A stretch of 64,000 nucleotides of DNA from Cladorhizidae sp. MBARI D1340-BT2. Its lineage: Eukaryota; Porifera; Demospongiae; Poecilosclerida; Cladorhizidae. Shown piece by piece: positions 32,680 through 44,694 of the stretch (within the stretch, counting starts at the first letter, position 1; each line of letters opens with the position of its first letter). Below the pieces are notes generated by a model that had not been told where the DNA came from, searched no databases, and saw only the letters and a program-made list of their open reading frames with translations. The stretch is taken from the NCBI GenBank assembly GCA_028752905.1, contig JAQNBH010000015.1:10549622-10613621 (forward strand), written 5' to 3'. The position numbers and the translations under genes were made by a program.

Positions 32680-33464
32680 GTTGATATATTGGTGAACAAT
32701 GCTGGACGATCACAGCGTGGTGAGGCCATCTTCACAGAGCTGGAGGTGGACGAGGCTCTGCTAGAGCTGAACCTCCTCTCTACCATTTCCCTTACCAAGG
32801 CAATACTTCCCAGCATGGTGGAACATGGGGAGGGAAGTGTGGTGGTGGTCAGCAGTTTGGCTGGCAAGATTGGTGAGTTGTGGGCACCTTTGCAGTTCTA
32901 CCATCTGAATATTGGAAGCTGAGTTGGATAGGCCACAGCACTAGAGGATGAGGAATACCACAAATGGAGACTCATGGAGGTTATATCTAATAGTCTAGGG
33001 TATTTTCTTCTCCTAGTTTGCAACTCCTGCAGAAACTATAGCATTATGCCACGATGTCAGGGACATACCTGACATGGAAGCACCTCTGACTATCAACATG
33101 CCTTATGTCATGTGATAACCAACACTCAACTATCACACTGTTGTTACTTATTTAATTATACACACACAATTATCTGTGACTACCTGAGGTATGTTTCGTG
33201 TTGTAGCTTGTATTATGGTGGGTTAGATCATGTGATGGGGGGGGGGGGCTCTAGCTAGAGAGGAATTGGTTTTGTTGCTGTCTAAGTTGTTGTTGTATGT
33301 GAACAATTGATCTATTACTTTGCATTGGCCTCTGTGCTAGCTCTCTAGATATACTCCTTCCCCCATAGAAAGAACCCTCAGACACTTGCCTTCTAGTTGT
33401 GTGAAAACTAGAGATCTAGCATCAAGGGAGCTCAGCAAACCACCCTTGTGTATATACACTAAGC

Positions 33465-33700
33465 CAATATGGACATCAGAGACTGGTTTGACCCATACTT
33501 CAAAACAGTAGACCCCAAAAAGCCAAATAAGCTTATCTAGCAGCTAAAACTCACTTTGGCAGATCTAATAGCCAAAACCATTGACTCCAAAAACCGCATC
33601 CACAAATCTGGTTTGACCCACTTTTTAAAATGGCAGATGGCAAAGAAACACAGATGGCAAAGAAACAACAAGCTCATATCCCAGCCAAAACTCACATTAG
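33465..33700. repeat. dispersed repeat (AAAATGGC / AGCTAAAACTCAC family)
   Basis: Two adjoining decayed copies share GGTTTGACCCA, a TTTTAAAATGGCAGAT or TTCAAAACAGTAGACC block and CAGCTAAAACTCAC. Similar fragments are at 37105-37205, 55285-55390, 57895-58035 and 58880-58930. Confidence 0.6.
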
Positions 33701-35747
33701 AAAACATTTACCCATATAGGTGGTAAGTTTTGGTGGCTACCATATATTCTCAGGCAGAAACTGTGGTTACCAAGGTGATTACTATTATGCTAGTTCTTAC
33801 AAAAATGCTCTTTGTGGCACTTTTTCTGGATGATTCTACTATTTCTGGAATTTTTCCTTGCTGCACAAAGCTGCATAGGCACCTTTGCCTACCTGAAAAA
33901 CGCTCTGAATTTCATCCCTTTCAAGAAAAGAGGCACTCATGGATGGATTTCTCTGCTTTAAGTTTTGTTGTAGACTTATTGACATAAGAAGTGATGTTTG
34001 CTTACAAGTGTAGTGTACAACAATGGAAAATAAGTTGGGTTCAGTGTTTAATAGGAGTGTTCTCGTCTGCCACATTGTTGAACGTTTTTGTAAAGCAACA
34101 TCAAAGGCAAATAAGCAATCAACAAAAACTAAAATGGTCGTATAAAAAAACTGCCACAAACAAATGTCGCAACTTCTATTCATTTGCTTAAGTTGTGACT
34201 ATATATGCAGTCACATAAGTGCAATGCTTGCGCAATGCCAAAAAAATGTCAGCCTTTTGTCAAAGGGCATTCAGCAGATCAGGAGCAAAAGGCTGTCTTT
34301 TTTTGCACTATGCAAGTGTTATACAGCAGCACTTGTGTGGCTGCATAGTTGCAACCTACGGTAGTTGGCTGTTTATAGACCTAGAGCTAGCTGCACTCAG
34401 TTACCGTTCCAAGTGGCTGATAAGTTCTTCATCTCTTCCTCCAGGGAGGTGAATGGATCTTCTCCATCACTGTCACTCTCTTCCCACTCAACAGCTGGCG
34501 AGTAGCTGGAATAGCTAAAGCTACTCTATCATCCTTGATGCAGGAAACCCTCCATCTTCAGACCCTTCCACCTTCACAGATATTCTGCAAGCACAGGAGG
34601 ATTTCTTTACCATCTCTGTAGCTTCTATGGTTTGTTTCGGGTATGGACGTATACGGAGGTGCTAAACAAGTAGATTTTACAGTATGCGATGAGCAAACTT
34701 TGATCTTGAATGACATATATACAATAAAAATGCATAGTACTGGTATCTATGGCCAGTACAAACAGTCCTGCATGGCCTATCAAAAGTAGTTAAAGGGGGA
34801 ATAATCGAGCAACAGTAGATAAAAACCTATTGCATATATAGGTGTCTAGTACACTGCAGGAAGTGCTGTACATGGTATTCATCAAGTAATCATCCTACAT
34901 ACTCTAGCTCTGTACAAAGTAATCGCTTGAAATTTGTAGTCTGCCTTGAGGTGACCCTCCAGGGAGCACGCTGGTAAGGGTGAGCACAATAAGTTGGTGC
35001 AGAGAGGGAAGCTTATGGTGATCAAGCAGCAGCTGCAAGTAACCAAGTCTGCTGCAAGTCTAGAGGGGCCCCGAGCAGGAAAACTTGTGACACCAACATG
35101 GAGTGCTACAATTGACACAAGTCATGCAAAGGACACTTGATTTTTTGCAGTGACTTTCTAAGTATATGGACAGCGTGTGATAGCTTCTTTTAACCTTCAG
35201 TGAATTACTTTACCAGGTCTTCAAAAATAGTTTTAAAAAATCGGCCTCTTTTTATACAATCGTAAGCAATGGAATGGATATGAAATGCAAGAGTGGGATT
35301 TAGTGTCCACTGCACTGTGTCGGATCAGTCAAAGTGCTAAAATCTAGCATGTGATGATCTGGTCCGTCAGATGTTTAGCTTATAGTAAACATTATTGCAT
35401 TTGTACATGAGGAGAAACTCATTGCTTCATCAGCATGGTAATGGTTTAAAAAAATCCCAGCAAGCAAAAGGTAGAAGTATAATAGCTTCTTAGCGCTTAT
35501 AGGATCATCCAACAGTTGGAAATGAGGAGCTTCTCCTGCTTGTGGGCAGATATCATACAAGGATATTTGGGTATAGGAGAATACCTGGAGGCCAGTGGGA
35601 AGAAAGTTGATGATAGCTAGGGTAGCTATGGTATCAGCAAGTAGCGATGTAGCCAGTCAGCTAGTAGCACTGTTTCTATCAGCTGACATAGTGGTCAGCT
35701 AGAAGAGATGTTTTTCTGTGGCATAGTGAACAATGTGCACGAGCCCC

Positions 35748-35829
35748 ATGCAACATAACATAATCCTGAAACAGCAAAATAGTAGCTCTCAAAAAGATCT
35801 TGCTGTTTCAGGATTATGTTATGTTGCAT
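35748..35829. repeat. perfect 30-bp inverted repeat with 22-nt loop
   Basis: 35748-35777 and 35800-35829 are exact reverse complements (arms start ATGCAACATAACATAATCCT). RNA from either strand would fold into an 82-nt stem-loop. No target duplication or neighbouring transposon end is seen. Confidence 0.93.
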
Positions 35830-36384
35830 CGCCAGCGCTTGCTCTCCAAAATAAATAAATGCCTCTCTCATTTTAGCACCTGAAATGTTTAGTAACTGTA
35901 GCTTCCGATGGAGCAAATGTGGTGTATTCACAAAAATTTTGCACAACAACCATTTATACACCCTCTACCAGTTGATAACCAAAATGATGTAACACTTACT
36001 GGCATCAAAGTGCAGAGTGGTAGACTTAGCACAATATAGGATGCTTTGAAAGGTACTTTATCTGTGAGGAAGGAGGTCACAATCCAAACAACTCGTGCAG
36101 TCTTTCTGAAATTCAAGCTCTGATTAATCCCTCACTGGAAATTTTGATACGTATTCTGTCAGCTTTGTTTCCTGTTATGAACCTGCTGTATGTTGTGAAT
36201 ATTCAAGAACTAAAGGAACTGTGGAGAAACTGGTTGGCAAAGCATCATTAAATTGACAATGATCATAGTAAAGTATGTTTTAGAATCTCAAATTGCACTT
36301 AACAGAAATAGCAACTGTAGTGACAAGACACTTCAATATACCGGTAGTTATAATATATATAATAATCCTCATCATCAGTTCTTC

Positions 36385-36412
36385 CCCCCCACCCCCCCCC
36401 CCCCCCCCCCCC
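36385..36412 (+). repeat. C homopolymer at a splice acceptor
   Basis: C7-A-C21 or so, directly before CTAG and exon 4 of S4. It stands in for the normal mixed polypyrimidine tract. Confidence 0.9.
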
Positions 36413-37049
36413 TAGCATTTCCAGGAGCAGCCACATACTGTGCCAGCAAGCATGCAATTCAGGTACAACAGGATAGCAATACTAATTAGATAACGACATA
36501 ATGTTTGGGATTTTTTGGTACTCAAATAATATTCTTATATATAACTGCATTGAAAGGGGAGAGATGTTCACTATCTTTATGTATGCCGAGATATGCCTAC
36601 ATTTTTATTGTGCTGGAATAATGTGTCTTAGGGTTATTTTGACACATTGAGGGTGGAAGTATCTGACAAGAATATTTCAATCCTGTCCGTGTGTCCTGGG
36701 CCAGTTGATACTCCAATCCTCAGTAATGTCTTTAGAGAGAAGATGTCTAACAATATGGATGGGCCAATCAGACGAGTACATGCAAAAGTCACTGCAGAGA
36801 GATGTGCAGAACTCATGACAGTGGCCATGGCTAATTCTCTGAAGGAAATCTGGATTTGTCTTCCTCCTCTTCTCCTCTCTGTGTACATCTCTCAATACTT
36901 GCCTGTTCAGGCTAAATGGTGATGCTCAGTTTGGATTGCTACATTACTAATGCTTGTTTGCTTTTGTGTTTAACCTCTTGCTTGTGTTATTGATTGTGCA
37001 GGCTAGGGAACCGTGGCAAAATTAAACGACAAAAGGTAATAAGAAAGGA

Positions 37050-38690
37050 CAATTAGTTAATTAATCTGTTGCTGTCAGGGACTGTGCTGGTATTCTCTAT
37101 ATTCATTTGAGCCGCTTTTTAAAATGGCTGGAAACCCCCCTCCTCCCTAAAAATAACAAAAAAACACAACCTCATATATCAGCTAAATCTCTAATTAGCA
37201 GCCTTTTAACTGCCTCAATGGTACTTTTTGGCCCCTCGACTTGCAGCGTGCATTGAATCCTTTGTTAAGTAGCAGACCTAGAATGTAATAAAACCATAAA
37301 ATTCATCTTCAACGATCCATCTTTATTTATGATGTATTTTTTAAATTAAAACCTTTGCACAACTTACATACAGTAGACTCATTCATAAAAAAAAAGTTTA
37401 GTGCCACGGAATTCCAAATGTTCCATTGCCATTTTCACATTTATCAATTGTGGAATAAAGCAGTCAAGGAAGGATCATCTGGTTGATAGGTTCGTAGCTA
37501 ATACAATCAAGCTAATGCATATGCTGTATTATTAACAGATGACCTGTGCTGTATTCTCCTGTTTGGTTTTCTACCTGGCAACAACTGTTATATGAAGTCC
37601 AAAGGAGCCATCTTGATCCTCTACCAAAACATCCACAGGTTCAATGTCCTACCCAAAGTAGGACCAGTTAACATGCTATATCTAGGACAAGATATGGCAT
37701 GTGCTGATATGTTAAGTATCTGTAGTGTACAACAACGAAATGAGTTAGAAAGTGTTTAAATTTCCCGGAGACCCAGAAGATCTGAGCTGGACTTGGTCTA
37801 GGCCTCCACTGTCAACTATAATACAAACAAAAAACATAAAAGCAAGTTGCTGTTATAACAAACAACTATTAGATTGAGGAGGGGGGAAAGAAATGAAACA
37901 GCATGTACCACAGCAGGTTAGATGACCCTTTGCTGTTTATTAGAAGCATAATGATGGTGAAACAATTTTAAATGGGAATGGTCACTAAAACTGACTAGTC
38001 TTGCTTCATTTCTTTTTCACTTGGATTAACCAAATTAAAAGACATTTTATAATCGAGTATTTATTCTCTGTGTGTGTGTTTGTATACAGGATGATGATGG
38101 CTCCCTTCACAAGTTGGATTGAAAGTAGTCGTAGCTAAACAGGTTATAAAGTTGGAAGGGTATAAACATAGCAAACGATGGTGATATATTTCTATATAGC
38201 TACCCCCCCTCCCCTTTTCCCCCTCTTGCCATGGCAGTTGTATCATTCATGCATGTAAATAGTCCGTTGAAGTCAAAACAAAGCAGCATTTCATGTAATC
38301 AATCAAGCAGCAGATTCCAACATTGGTCAGCAATTGTCACTGAGTTTTAGTGACTGATACAGTGTAAGACAACCATCATGGCTGGAGCATCTAGCCAAAA
38401 GGTCGAGAGAGTAAATTTCAAGTTGAAAGTTATTGTAAGTGGATTTGTAGGATACCAGTATTCAATTATCAGACTTCAATAAGGTCTCAGTAACTGCTAA
38501 GACATCCAACTCACTTCAAGTAAGACGTGAAGATCCAGCATTTTGTTGGCTTAAATAGCTAACTCGAGCATTCTGTAAGCCTTTAGAAGGATTTCAACTA
38601 CAAAGGATGATGCATAAGCAGAAATCTTGTGGTGAGCTGTGGGATTAAAGTCGACCAATGTAGTTGGGCGAGTTGATTCCTCTTCAGTAG
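37050..38690. other. intergenic sequence downstream of the DHRS7-like array
   Basis: No gene is supported. Contains a dispersed-repeat fragment (37105-37205), a GT run (38068-38082) and a GTCGAGAG repeat remnant (38375-38440). Confidence 0.55.
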
Positions 38691-39930
38691 CTATGAATGA
38701 TTTATCTTAGTCCAGTCCCCACACCCATGAGTTCTTCTTAGGAAGTTCTCTCATATGCTGGCTTAACTCCAACAGCTGACGAGAAAACTTGCCTAGTTGA
38801 TTAACCATTCCAAGGAATCGACTTAAATCTGTAGTTATTAGTGGAGTTTCCATCTCGCTAATGGCTTGTGCTTTTTTCTGGGTCTGCTCTGATGCCATCT
38901 TAGTCAATTGGTGGCCTAAAAATTTCAGAGGGGCTAAGCAAAGTCACATTTGTCGCCATTTAGAGTGATACTAGCAGATTCCAGTTTCTCCATAATTGTT
39001 TTCAGACAAAGATCATGCTCTTCTTGATCACCTTCAAATACTAGAACATCATCCATTAAAAACAGAATACAACCTTTTAAGATAAGGTTCATTCGGCATT
39101 GAAATAACTCTTGAGTACTAGATATTCCAAACGAGTTATTGAAACAATATCTACCTAGAGGTTGACGAAAGTTGTTAGTAGCTGCAACTCTTTGGCTAAG
39201 GGAATTTGCCAGAAATCACTGTTGGCATCCAGTTTTGTAAACAGAGGCTTCAGATAATTGTGTTAGTATGTCACCTATGGAATATGATGCACTTCTCAAA
39301 GAACACTCTCATTAAGAGGTTTAAGATCTACACAGATTCTTACTGTTCCTGAATGTTCTGGCACAGCTATCATCCCAGCACACACCATGGAGTGATAACT
39401 CCAATGGACTGCCTTCAATACAATTCTCCCTGGATGAGAATCCCAACAGGTTGCATTTGAGGCCCCCATCACAAAGAGATTCTCTGTCGATGTGTTTGGT
39501 CTATGGGTAAGCTTAGCAGAGAATTGACCCAACCTGTTAGGTGGTTGACATGCTGGACCATACAATTTCTTGCATCTTCTGTTAATTCATGTGTCACAGC
39601 TCTTTTGGTATAGCATTGTGCACTGAAATGGCATGTTTATTACACTTATGACAGACTGCATTAGCACTGGGCATTTATCTGCCTTTTGATGTTCCCTTTA
39701 CCATACCTAGAAGAACACACAGTTAGTTGGCCGGTATGGGAAGGCTTACCACTAGTTCTTCCTCTGCGATGATGAGGTTGCCTTTAATGAACAACCATAA
39801 GTTGACCTTCAGTTCTCAATGGATACATATGCTGTGCACAGCAATACAACCATTTCCTAACTCCTCAATGTGTCTCTTCACTCATAATCAGAATTAAGTC
39901 AAGACCACTTGTGCCGTATTAAACTATGTT
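38690..39930 (-). mobile_element. E5: decayed gypsy retrotransposon fragment
   Basis: The minus strand, right to left: a zinc knuckle remnant CHKCNKHA (39690-39650), a protease-to-RT segment GTVRICVDLKPLNESVL (about 39350-39297), FLMDDVLVFEGDQEEHDLCL with an RT MDD centre (39065-39000), SASITLNGDKCDF, then RFLGMVNQLGKFSRQLLELS (38830-38770) and WVWGLD. These are motifs of the K02A2.6-like group of gypsy elements, a different lineage from E1-E4. Every domain is frameshifted; I find no LTRs. Confidence 0.8.
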
Positions 39931-40251
39931 AAGTTTCTGTCCTTTGATTTGTGGAGTTCTCACTCTTGAGAAACTGTTCTATATATACCAAGTTTATAAC
40001 GGATCCTCTACTAAAACAACTGCTATTTGATTAGCCAAGTTTTCTGTACAACTGTTACCAAAATACCCTACAAGAGCATGATATAGCATATGCTGATTTT
40101 TATTGGACTTGGTGTTATAGATGGCTACTGTCAAAAATTGCAACAAGACATGGCATGTGGACAAATAGACGAGTGATTTTTTTTAAAAGCCCTACTGCAT
40201 GATCCTCCACCACTCAACTATAATATACAGAAATAACAAAACAAGAATTGT

Positions 40252-40397
40252 AAATCAGAATTGGTAGTTCACGAATAGCAATGTGTATACAGCAATGTGT
40301 ATACAGACTGGCTAGTAACGTGATGCGCATGCGTACATGTAGGACAATGATAATAGGTACGGATCGATTGTGTGTGAGTGTAGGTAGTATTTGTCTA
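40252..40397 (-). repeat. E6 3' LTR
   Basis: Shares GAATTGGTAGTTCACGAATA, GACTGGCTAGTAACGTGATG and GGTACGGATCGATTGTGTGT with 45757-45909. It has a small extra duplication of gcaatgtgtatacag. A CCCCCC purine-tract complement follows at 40400. Confidence 0.88.
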
Positions 40398-40441
40398 TCT
40401 CCCCCCAAGTCTTTGGCCAGTATTGTTTGGAGACTGAGTAG

Positions 40442-41441
40442 TTAGTATGTTCCAGAGTAGTAGTAGTCTGGTTTCCGATGGGTTCTCTTTGATCTTCTAA
40501 GTCCAGGGTCTGGGATGGCTGTCTGGGTGTAGTGGAGTCTCCTAGGCTGGTCGACTGTGGCTTCTTTGGGGGTTGTATCCTGGTTCAGGGTCCGGTTTGT
40601 TCCAGGGGTGGCAATGGTGGGTGTGGTGTCCATGAGTGTGATAGGTGTTGGGAGATTTCCTGTCGGGATGTGGTCCGAGTGGGTTTGGTCTTTGGTTTTA
40701 GTGGGTGTTGGCATCATCGATGTAGTTTTGGGGTTGGGTGGTGGTCTTGGTTCTGTGAAGGCTTTGTGCGATATCTTGGGTGATGGTTAGTTTGGCTGCG
40801 GGTTGTTGGTGTGGGGTGTATCTTCTCAAGAACTTCCTGTTCCTGAGGGAGACTCTCCCTGAGCAGTCCATCTTCACCAGGTACTGGTGGTACTGCCTCA
40901 CTTTGATCACCGTGCCGGTGCGATCCCATTTGTTGGGGTGGTGACCGGTCTGGTTTTGTACCCTGACAGTCTGTAGTTGAGTGAGGGGTTTAGTATGCTC
41001 GCTCCAGCGTTCCTGGTTGATGTGATGTCGGTTTCGGAGTGCCTGTTCTCTTAGGTTTAGTGTGTTGCTCCAGGTCTGGTGTGGTATGTATTTCCCTTGG
41101 AGGACTGGTATCAGGTCTCTTGTTGGTCGTCCGAATACGCATTCAGCAGGTGACTGTTTTGTGGAGGGGTCTGGGCTGTTCCGGTATTGGAGCATAGCCT
41201 TCTGAAATGTGTCAATTGAGAGGTCTCCGTCTGTGCCTGTGTTCCCGGATATTAGTCTCTTGATGGTTTTTACTCCGATTTCCGTCCTGCAGTTGCTATG
41301 AGGGTAGGCAACTGAGCTCAGCCTGTGGTTTACCCCCCATGTCTTCAAGAAGTTTGAGGTGATGTGTGATGTGAACTCGGGGCCACCGTCTGTGGCTAGC
41401 TCATCGGGGATGCCATACGTTGAGAAGGTCTTTCTCAGGAC
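40442..41441 (-). pseudogene. E6 integrase core and C-terminal part
   Basis: KTFSTYGIPDELATDGGPEF carries a catalytic Asp just after the solo LTR (about 41440-41380). FLKTWGVNHRLSSVAYPHSN and RTEIGVKTIKRLI (Glu) follow, with AECVFGRPTRDLIPVLQGKY and KWDRTGTVIKVRQYHQYLVK as C-terminal parts. The frame 41348-40698 is long and open. A tail rich in Thr and Pro ends with RRSKRTHRKPDYYY. Confidence 0.83.
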
Positions 41442-41844
41442 TGTTGGGGTTCAACTTCTGCCTAGTCCCAATATGGTAGGTATTGCTGCCGCCAGAGCCT
41501 AACAGCTAGGAGTAAGTCGCCTAGTCTACCCAGAAAAATTTAGGGTATAAAGTTAGACTAAGTTTTATTACTCAAAGCAACAACAGTTGACTAAAACAGT
41601 TTGGCTGGCAGGGTTTTTTATAACCACTCCCAGCCTCACACAGTAAGTGACATAATTATGGCTAACACCAGTCCAAAGTCAAACATACAGATGACAGGTA
41701 GAGACACATAAGCCTATATAAATCCAGGTGTGAACCACATCAATTAACAGTGATTAACATGATAGCTAATTAGAACTAACAGATATAAGCTACCATTAGC
41801 TACAGGTTATGGCCAGGCTTGGCCATGTCAGGCGGCCCCTGACA
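41442..41844. mobile_element. solo LTR in E6 integrase
   Basis: 403 bp, TGTTGGGG to CCCTGACA, with TG/CA ends and flanking 5-mers AGGAC (41437-41441) and AAGAC (41845-41849). Integrase coding stops on one side and resumes on the other. It holds TATA-like and AATAAA-like strings, but the orientation is uncertain. Confidence 0.82.
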
Positions 41845-42300
41845 AAGACATCGGTGAGGCCCTTTGCACCATCTCTTGATCTCTCCACAATAGGCCAGTT
41901 GGAGTATCGGTCAATCAATCACCACTAAGTAGTTTTTCCCTAGGTGGTGGAAAAAGTCAGCACATATGTACTGGAAGGGGTACACTGGTAGGGCTAGTGG
42001 GGTGGGGGGCATGGCTGCCAAGATGGGGCCATCCCATTGCAGATCCTGCAGTCCGTTCTGGTAGCTGCAATGTCGGCAGTGATCCCTGGCCAGAATATGG
42101 ATGACTCTGCCTTGGATTTCATTGCGGATGTACCTTGGTGAGCTGCATGGAGGGCTGCTAGGCATGTTGGTCGAAGTGCTGGCGGGATGATTAGTCGGTC
42201 TTTGTACACCACAATGCCATTGATGGAGTAGAGGTGGTCCCGATTGGTGTGGTAGTCTCTGATCGCTGGTTGTGTACTAGGTGGCATCTGTCCGGGAAGC
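41845..42300 (-). pseudogene. E6 integrase N-terminal part
   Basis: GIVVYKDRLIIPPALRPTCL, AALHAAHQGTSAMKSKAESS (His-His side) and RTDCRICNG (Cys-Cys) make up the zinc domain. PFQYICADFFHHLGKNYLVV has the first catalytic Asp. The frame is shifted once near 42050. Confidence 0.82.
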
Positions 42301-42449
42301 CATCTTCGATGGTGTTAAGGAGAAGCATCATGTCGTCATCTGAAGATGTAGCTGTCTGTACTTGCTCCCAGCTGATAGGCTGTATGGAGTCCATGGTCGA
42401 TGCGAGTGATTCTTGGATTGTGGTGTCTAAGTGGTCGGATATGTGTGAG

Positions 42450-43100
42450 TCATCTGTGGAGATGCCGGCCTTGAGGTTCATTGGGATCGTGGTTGTGGGT
42501 CTCAAGGTTTGGTCTGAGGCAGAGTGTGCATCGTCCATTACGGTCATCTTGTCTGGGTCCTGTGTGACGGTGGGGTACCTTGAGAGGGGCGTCTGGTGTC
42601 TTGTTCTTGATGCCTGGGATGTGGATCATTTTGAATATGTAAGGCAGGGTTTTTTCTTTCAGATTGCGGAGTCTTGTGTTGGTTATCTGCTCAAGGGATC
42701 TGTCTCCGAATATCTTGACGAGGGGTTTGTGGTCGACCACAATGATGAGGTTTGTGCAGCCTAGGACAAAGTGGCGAGCCTTGTCCAGGGCATCTGCCAC
42801 AGCGAGGGCCTCTCCCTCAATTGGAGCATAACGAGACTCCACAGCATGTGTCAATCGTGACCCGACTAGGCTGACCTTCCATCCGGTTTGGCAGCAAAAG
42901 ACATTGTTGGATGGGCACTGGCAGTGCTTCTGGAATAGCCAGTATCCTATCCCGTTCTTTAACCAGTCGGTTGCTAGACAAGTTTTGGTTTTGTCGTAGA
43001 TCTTCACCCCTTCTTGAATTTCCCTGACAATGGCTAACTTGGAGTTGTTGAATGCCGATTGGTGTTATTCCTTCCAGGCAATCTTCTCCGAGGGTTTCAG
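42450..43100 (-). pseudogene. E6 RNase H
   Basis: KTCLATDWLKNGIGYWLFQK (Asp), SRLTHAVESRYAPIEGEALA (Glu), LIIVVDHKPLVKIFGDRSLE (Asp) and FKMIHIPGIKNKTPDA in one open frame 43007-42450. The catalytic acids are visible. The frame runs on into a spacer before integrase. Confidence 0.85.
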
Positions 43101-44078
43101 TAGGTCCCTGAATGGTTCCATGGCCGATGTCATGCTAAATGTATAGGAGACTTGGTTTACCAGTCCGAACCAGGATCTTACATCTGTCAGGTTTTTAGGG
43201 GTCGGGAAGTCAGTGATGGCAGCACGGATTTATTTTCTGCATGGCTTGACCGTTGTAGGGTTGATCTCGAATCCGGCGAACTCCACACTGTCCTCCGCGA
43301 AATGGAATTTCTCAGGGGCACAGATGTGGAGCCATTCCACTGCCTGGGAGTATGCATCGGAGATGGTGTCGGACCATAATAGAGTGTCGTCTATGCACTT
43401 TGTCTTCTTGTTGATGTGGGACACTATGCCGTCATACCTGCTGGTGTACCCATCCCCTGAGGTGATGTAGCCCTGGGGGGTGGTGCAGTAGCAGTATCAA
43501 CCCCATGGTGTAATGAAGGAGGTGAAGTGTCTGTCGTCCTCGTGGAGTGGTACGGAGTGGTAGCCATTCCAGGCGTCAAATATAGTCTTCTTTGTTTTCA
43601 TTGGTACTGATCTTGCCTGGTGGAATGGGGATTGGGTGTGGTGTGTCTCCCTTTTGGCGTGTTGATTGAGGGCCTGGAAGTCAATGGTTCGACGAAGAGA
43701 GCCATTCTTTTGGGGGCAGATTACCATCCTGTGGCACCATGTAACTGGGGTTCCAATTGGGACTTTTTCGAGGACGCCAAGCCTGACGTCCCTGTCCAGT
43801 CCAGCCTTCACTTCATCTTGCCAGTGGAGGGGGACAGGGATTGGGTTGTGGTGGGCAGTTGGTGTTGCGAGGGGGTTGATCCTTAGCCGCAGGGGTGGGC
43901 CAGTCATGAGAGGGAGTGGCTGGTGTTCACAGGTGTTAAACGCACTTGAGCGATACAAGATTCTCAGAGATTCCTCTAGTTTGCCTCTGTTTTCTTCCAT
44001 AGCCGGAAGTGAGGTCGGGATGGGTGGTGGGGGTGATCTTCTCGGGAACTGGCATGGTCGGTTGGGTGGGGTCATCAA
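43100..44078 (-). pseudogene. E6 reverse transcriptase
   Basis: VKAGLDRDVRLGVLEKVPIG, VTWCHRMVICPQKNGSLRRT and IDFQALNQHAKRE, then FDAWNGYHSVPLHEDDRHFT and SFITPWG in one frame (44078-43497). After a frame break, HINKKTKCIDDTLLWSD provides the catalytic DD (about 43415-43370), then EKFHFAEDSVEFAGFEINPT. Confidence 0.87.
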
Positions 44079-44089
44079 GTGGATGGGTG

Positions 44090-44694
44090 GCGTGGCCCCT
44101 GCCTTTGTTGTGGTGCCTGAATGTTGTGGTGCCTGAATCCGAGATCCTTGCGATGCCTGTTTGGGGGAAAGACTGGTTGATGATCCCTAGGTCGGTGCAG
44201 GCTTCCTGGCTGAGGAAGACCTTGCTCACGTTGTGGGTCACGTATACCATTTGTCTTGTGGCCCTCCCTGATATGGTGTCGGATAGTCTCAGGATTGTGG
44301 CTCCTAGGATTCGCAGGTTGCTGTTGTTGGCAGTATGCATGCGTAGGTTCACTGGTATGAGGTCCTCTGTGGTCAGGCCGAGCTTGTGGAGGATGTTTGT
44401 GCCAGCAAGGCAGCTCTGGCATCCTGTGTCGGCCATTGCCTCTATGGAGGTCTTTTTGTTGCCCATCCTTAGGGTGTGTCCTAGATGGCGGTAGTCGTCC
44501 TTGTTGAGGTCGATGTTGAGCCGGATGTACGGCTGAGGCTTTGATCTCTTTATCCATGACTTCGTGGACTGGTTGTATACATGGTGTTCCAGGGTATTGG
44601 CTTTGTTGGGGTCGGATGTTGTTAGGTTGCATACCTCGTCGAACAGGGTGCTCTCGAACTGCGTGGTGTGTTGTTTGCTATCACTCCTGCACAT
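44090..44694 (-). pseudogene. E6 protease
   Basis: SIEAMADTGCQSCLAGTNIL has the DTG triad (about 44450-44400), followed by NLRMHTANNSNLRILGATIL and MVYVTHNVSKVFLSQEACTD. The frame is open from 44694 to 43936 and overlaps the RT frame. Confidence 0.83.

Larger units (their letters stand above)
32873..36415 (+). other. S4 intron 3 with repeats
   Basis: A 3.5-kb intron. It includes a short G-run at 33239-33249, a dispersed repeat at 33465-33700 and a perfect hairpin at 35748-35829. The acceptor is preceded by a run of about 28 C (36385-36412). Confidence 0.6.
31313..36922 (+). pseudogene. S4: DHRS7-like short-chain dehydrogenase, five exons, one frameshift
   Basis: Exons: 31313-31606, 31938-32047, 32680-32872, 36416-36462, 36632-36922; all borders are GT/AG and all phases agree. 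Exon 1 starts MFSLLYSVWWWIILLLSVGF, a hydrophobic N-terminal anchor, then GKVIWVTGASSGI. A 2-nt insertion immediately after (near 31502) breaks the TGxxxGxG nucleotide-binding motif; the expected continuation is open in the next frame. Exon 2 has VLPMDL, exon 3 VDILVNNAGRSQRG and VVVVSSLAGKIG (catalytic Ser), exon 4 TYCASKHAIQ (YxxxK), exon 5 CPGPVDTP and AERCAELMTVAMANSLKEIW. Ignoring the insertion it would be about 310 residues, near DHRS7 length. It is either a fresh pseudogene or a sequence error. The family reduces or oxidises carbonyl/hydroxyl substrates with NADP(H) at the ER membrane; the substrate here is unknown. Confidence 0.82.

Noticed and set aside
34882..35118. 78-codon minus-strand frame
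   Set aside because: No domain, no homologous motif and no splice context; likely chance.
35695..35961. 88-codon minus-strand frame with LLHRKLQLLNISGAKMREAF
   Set aside because: It runs through one arm of the perfect hairpin, matches no family I know and has no supporting splice sites; possibly transposon debris.
43620..44494. Plus-strand frames over E6
   Set aside because: Shadows opposite the RT and protease frames, which have clear motifs on the minus strand.
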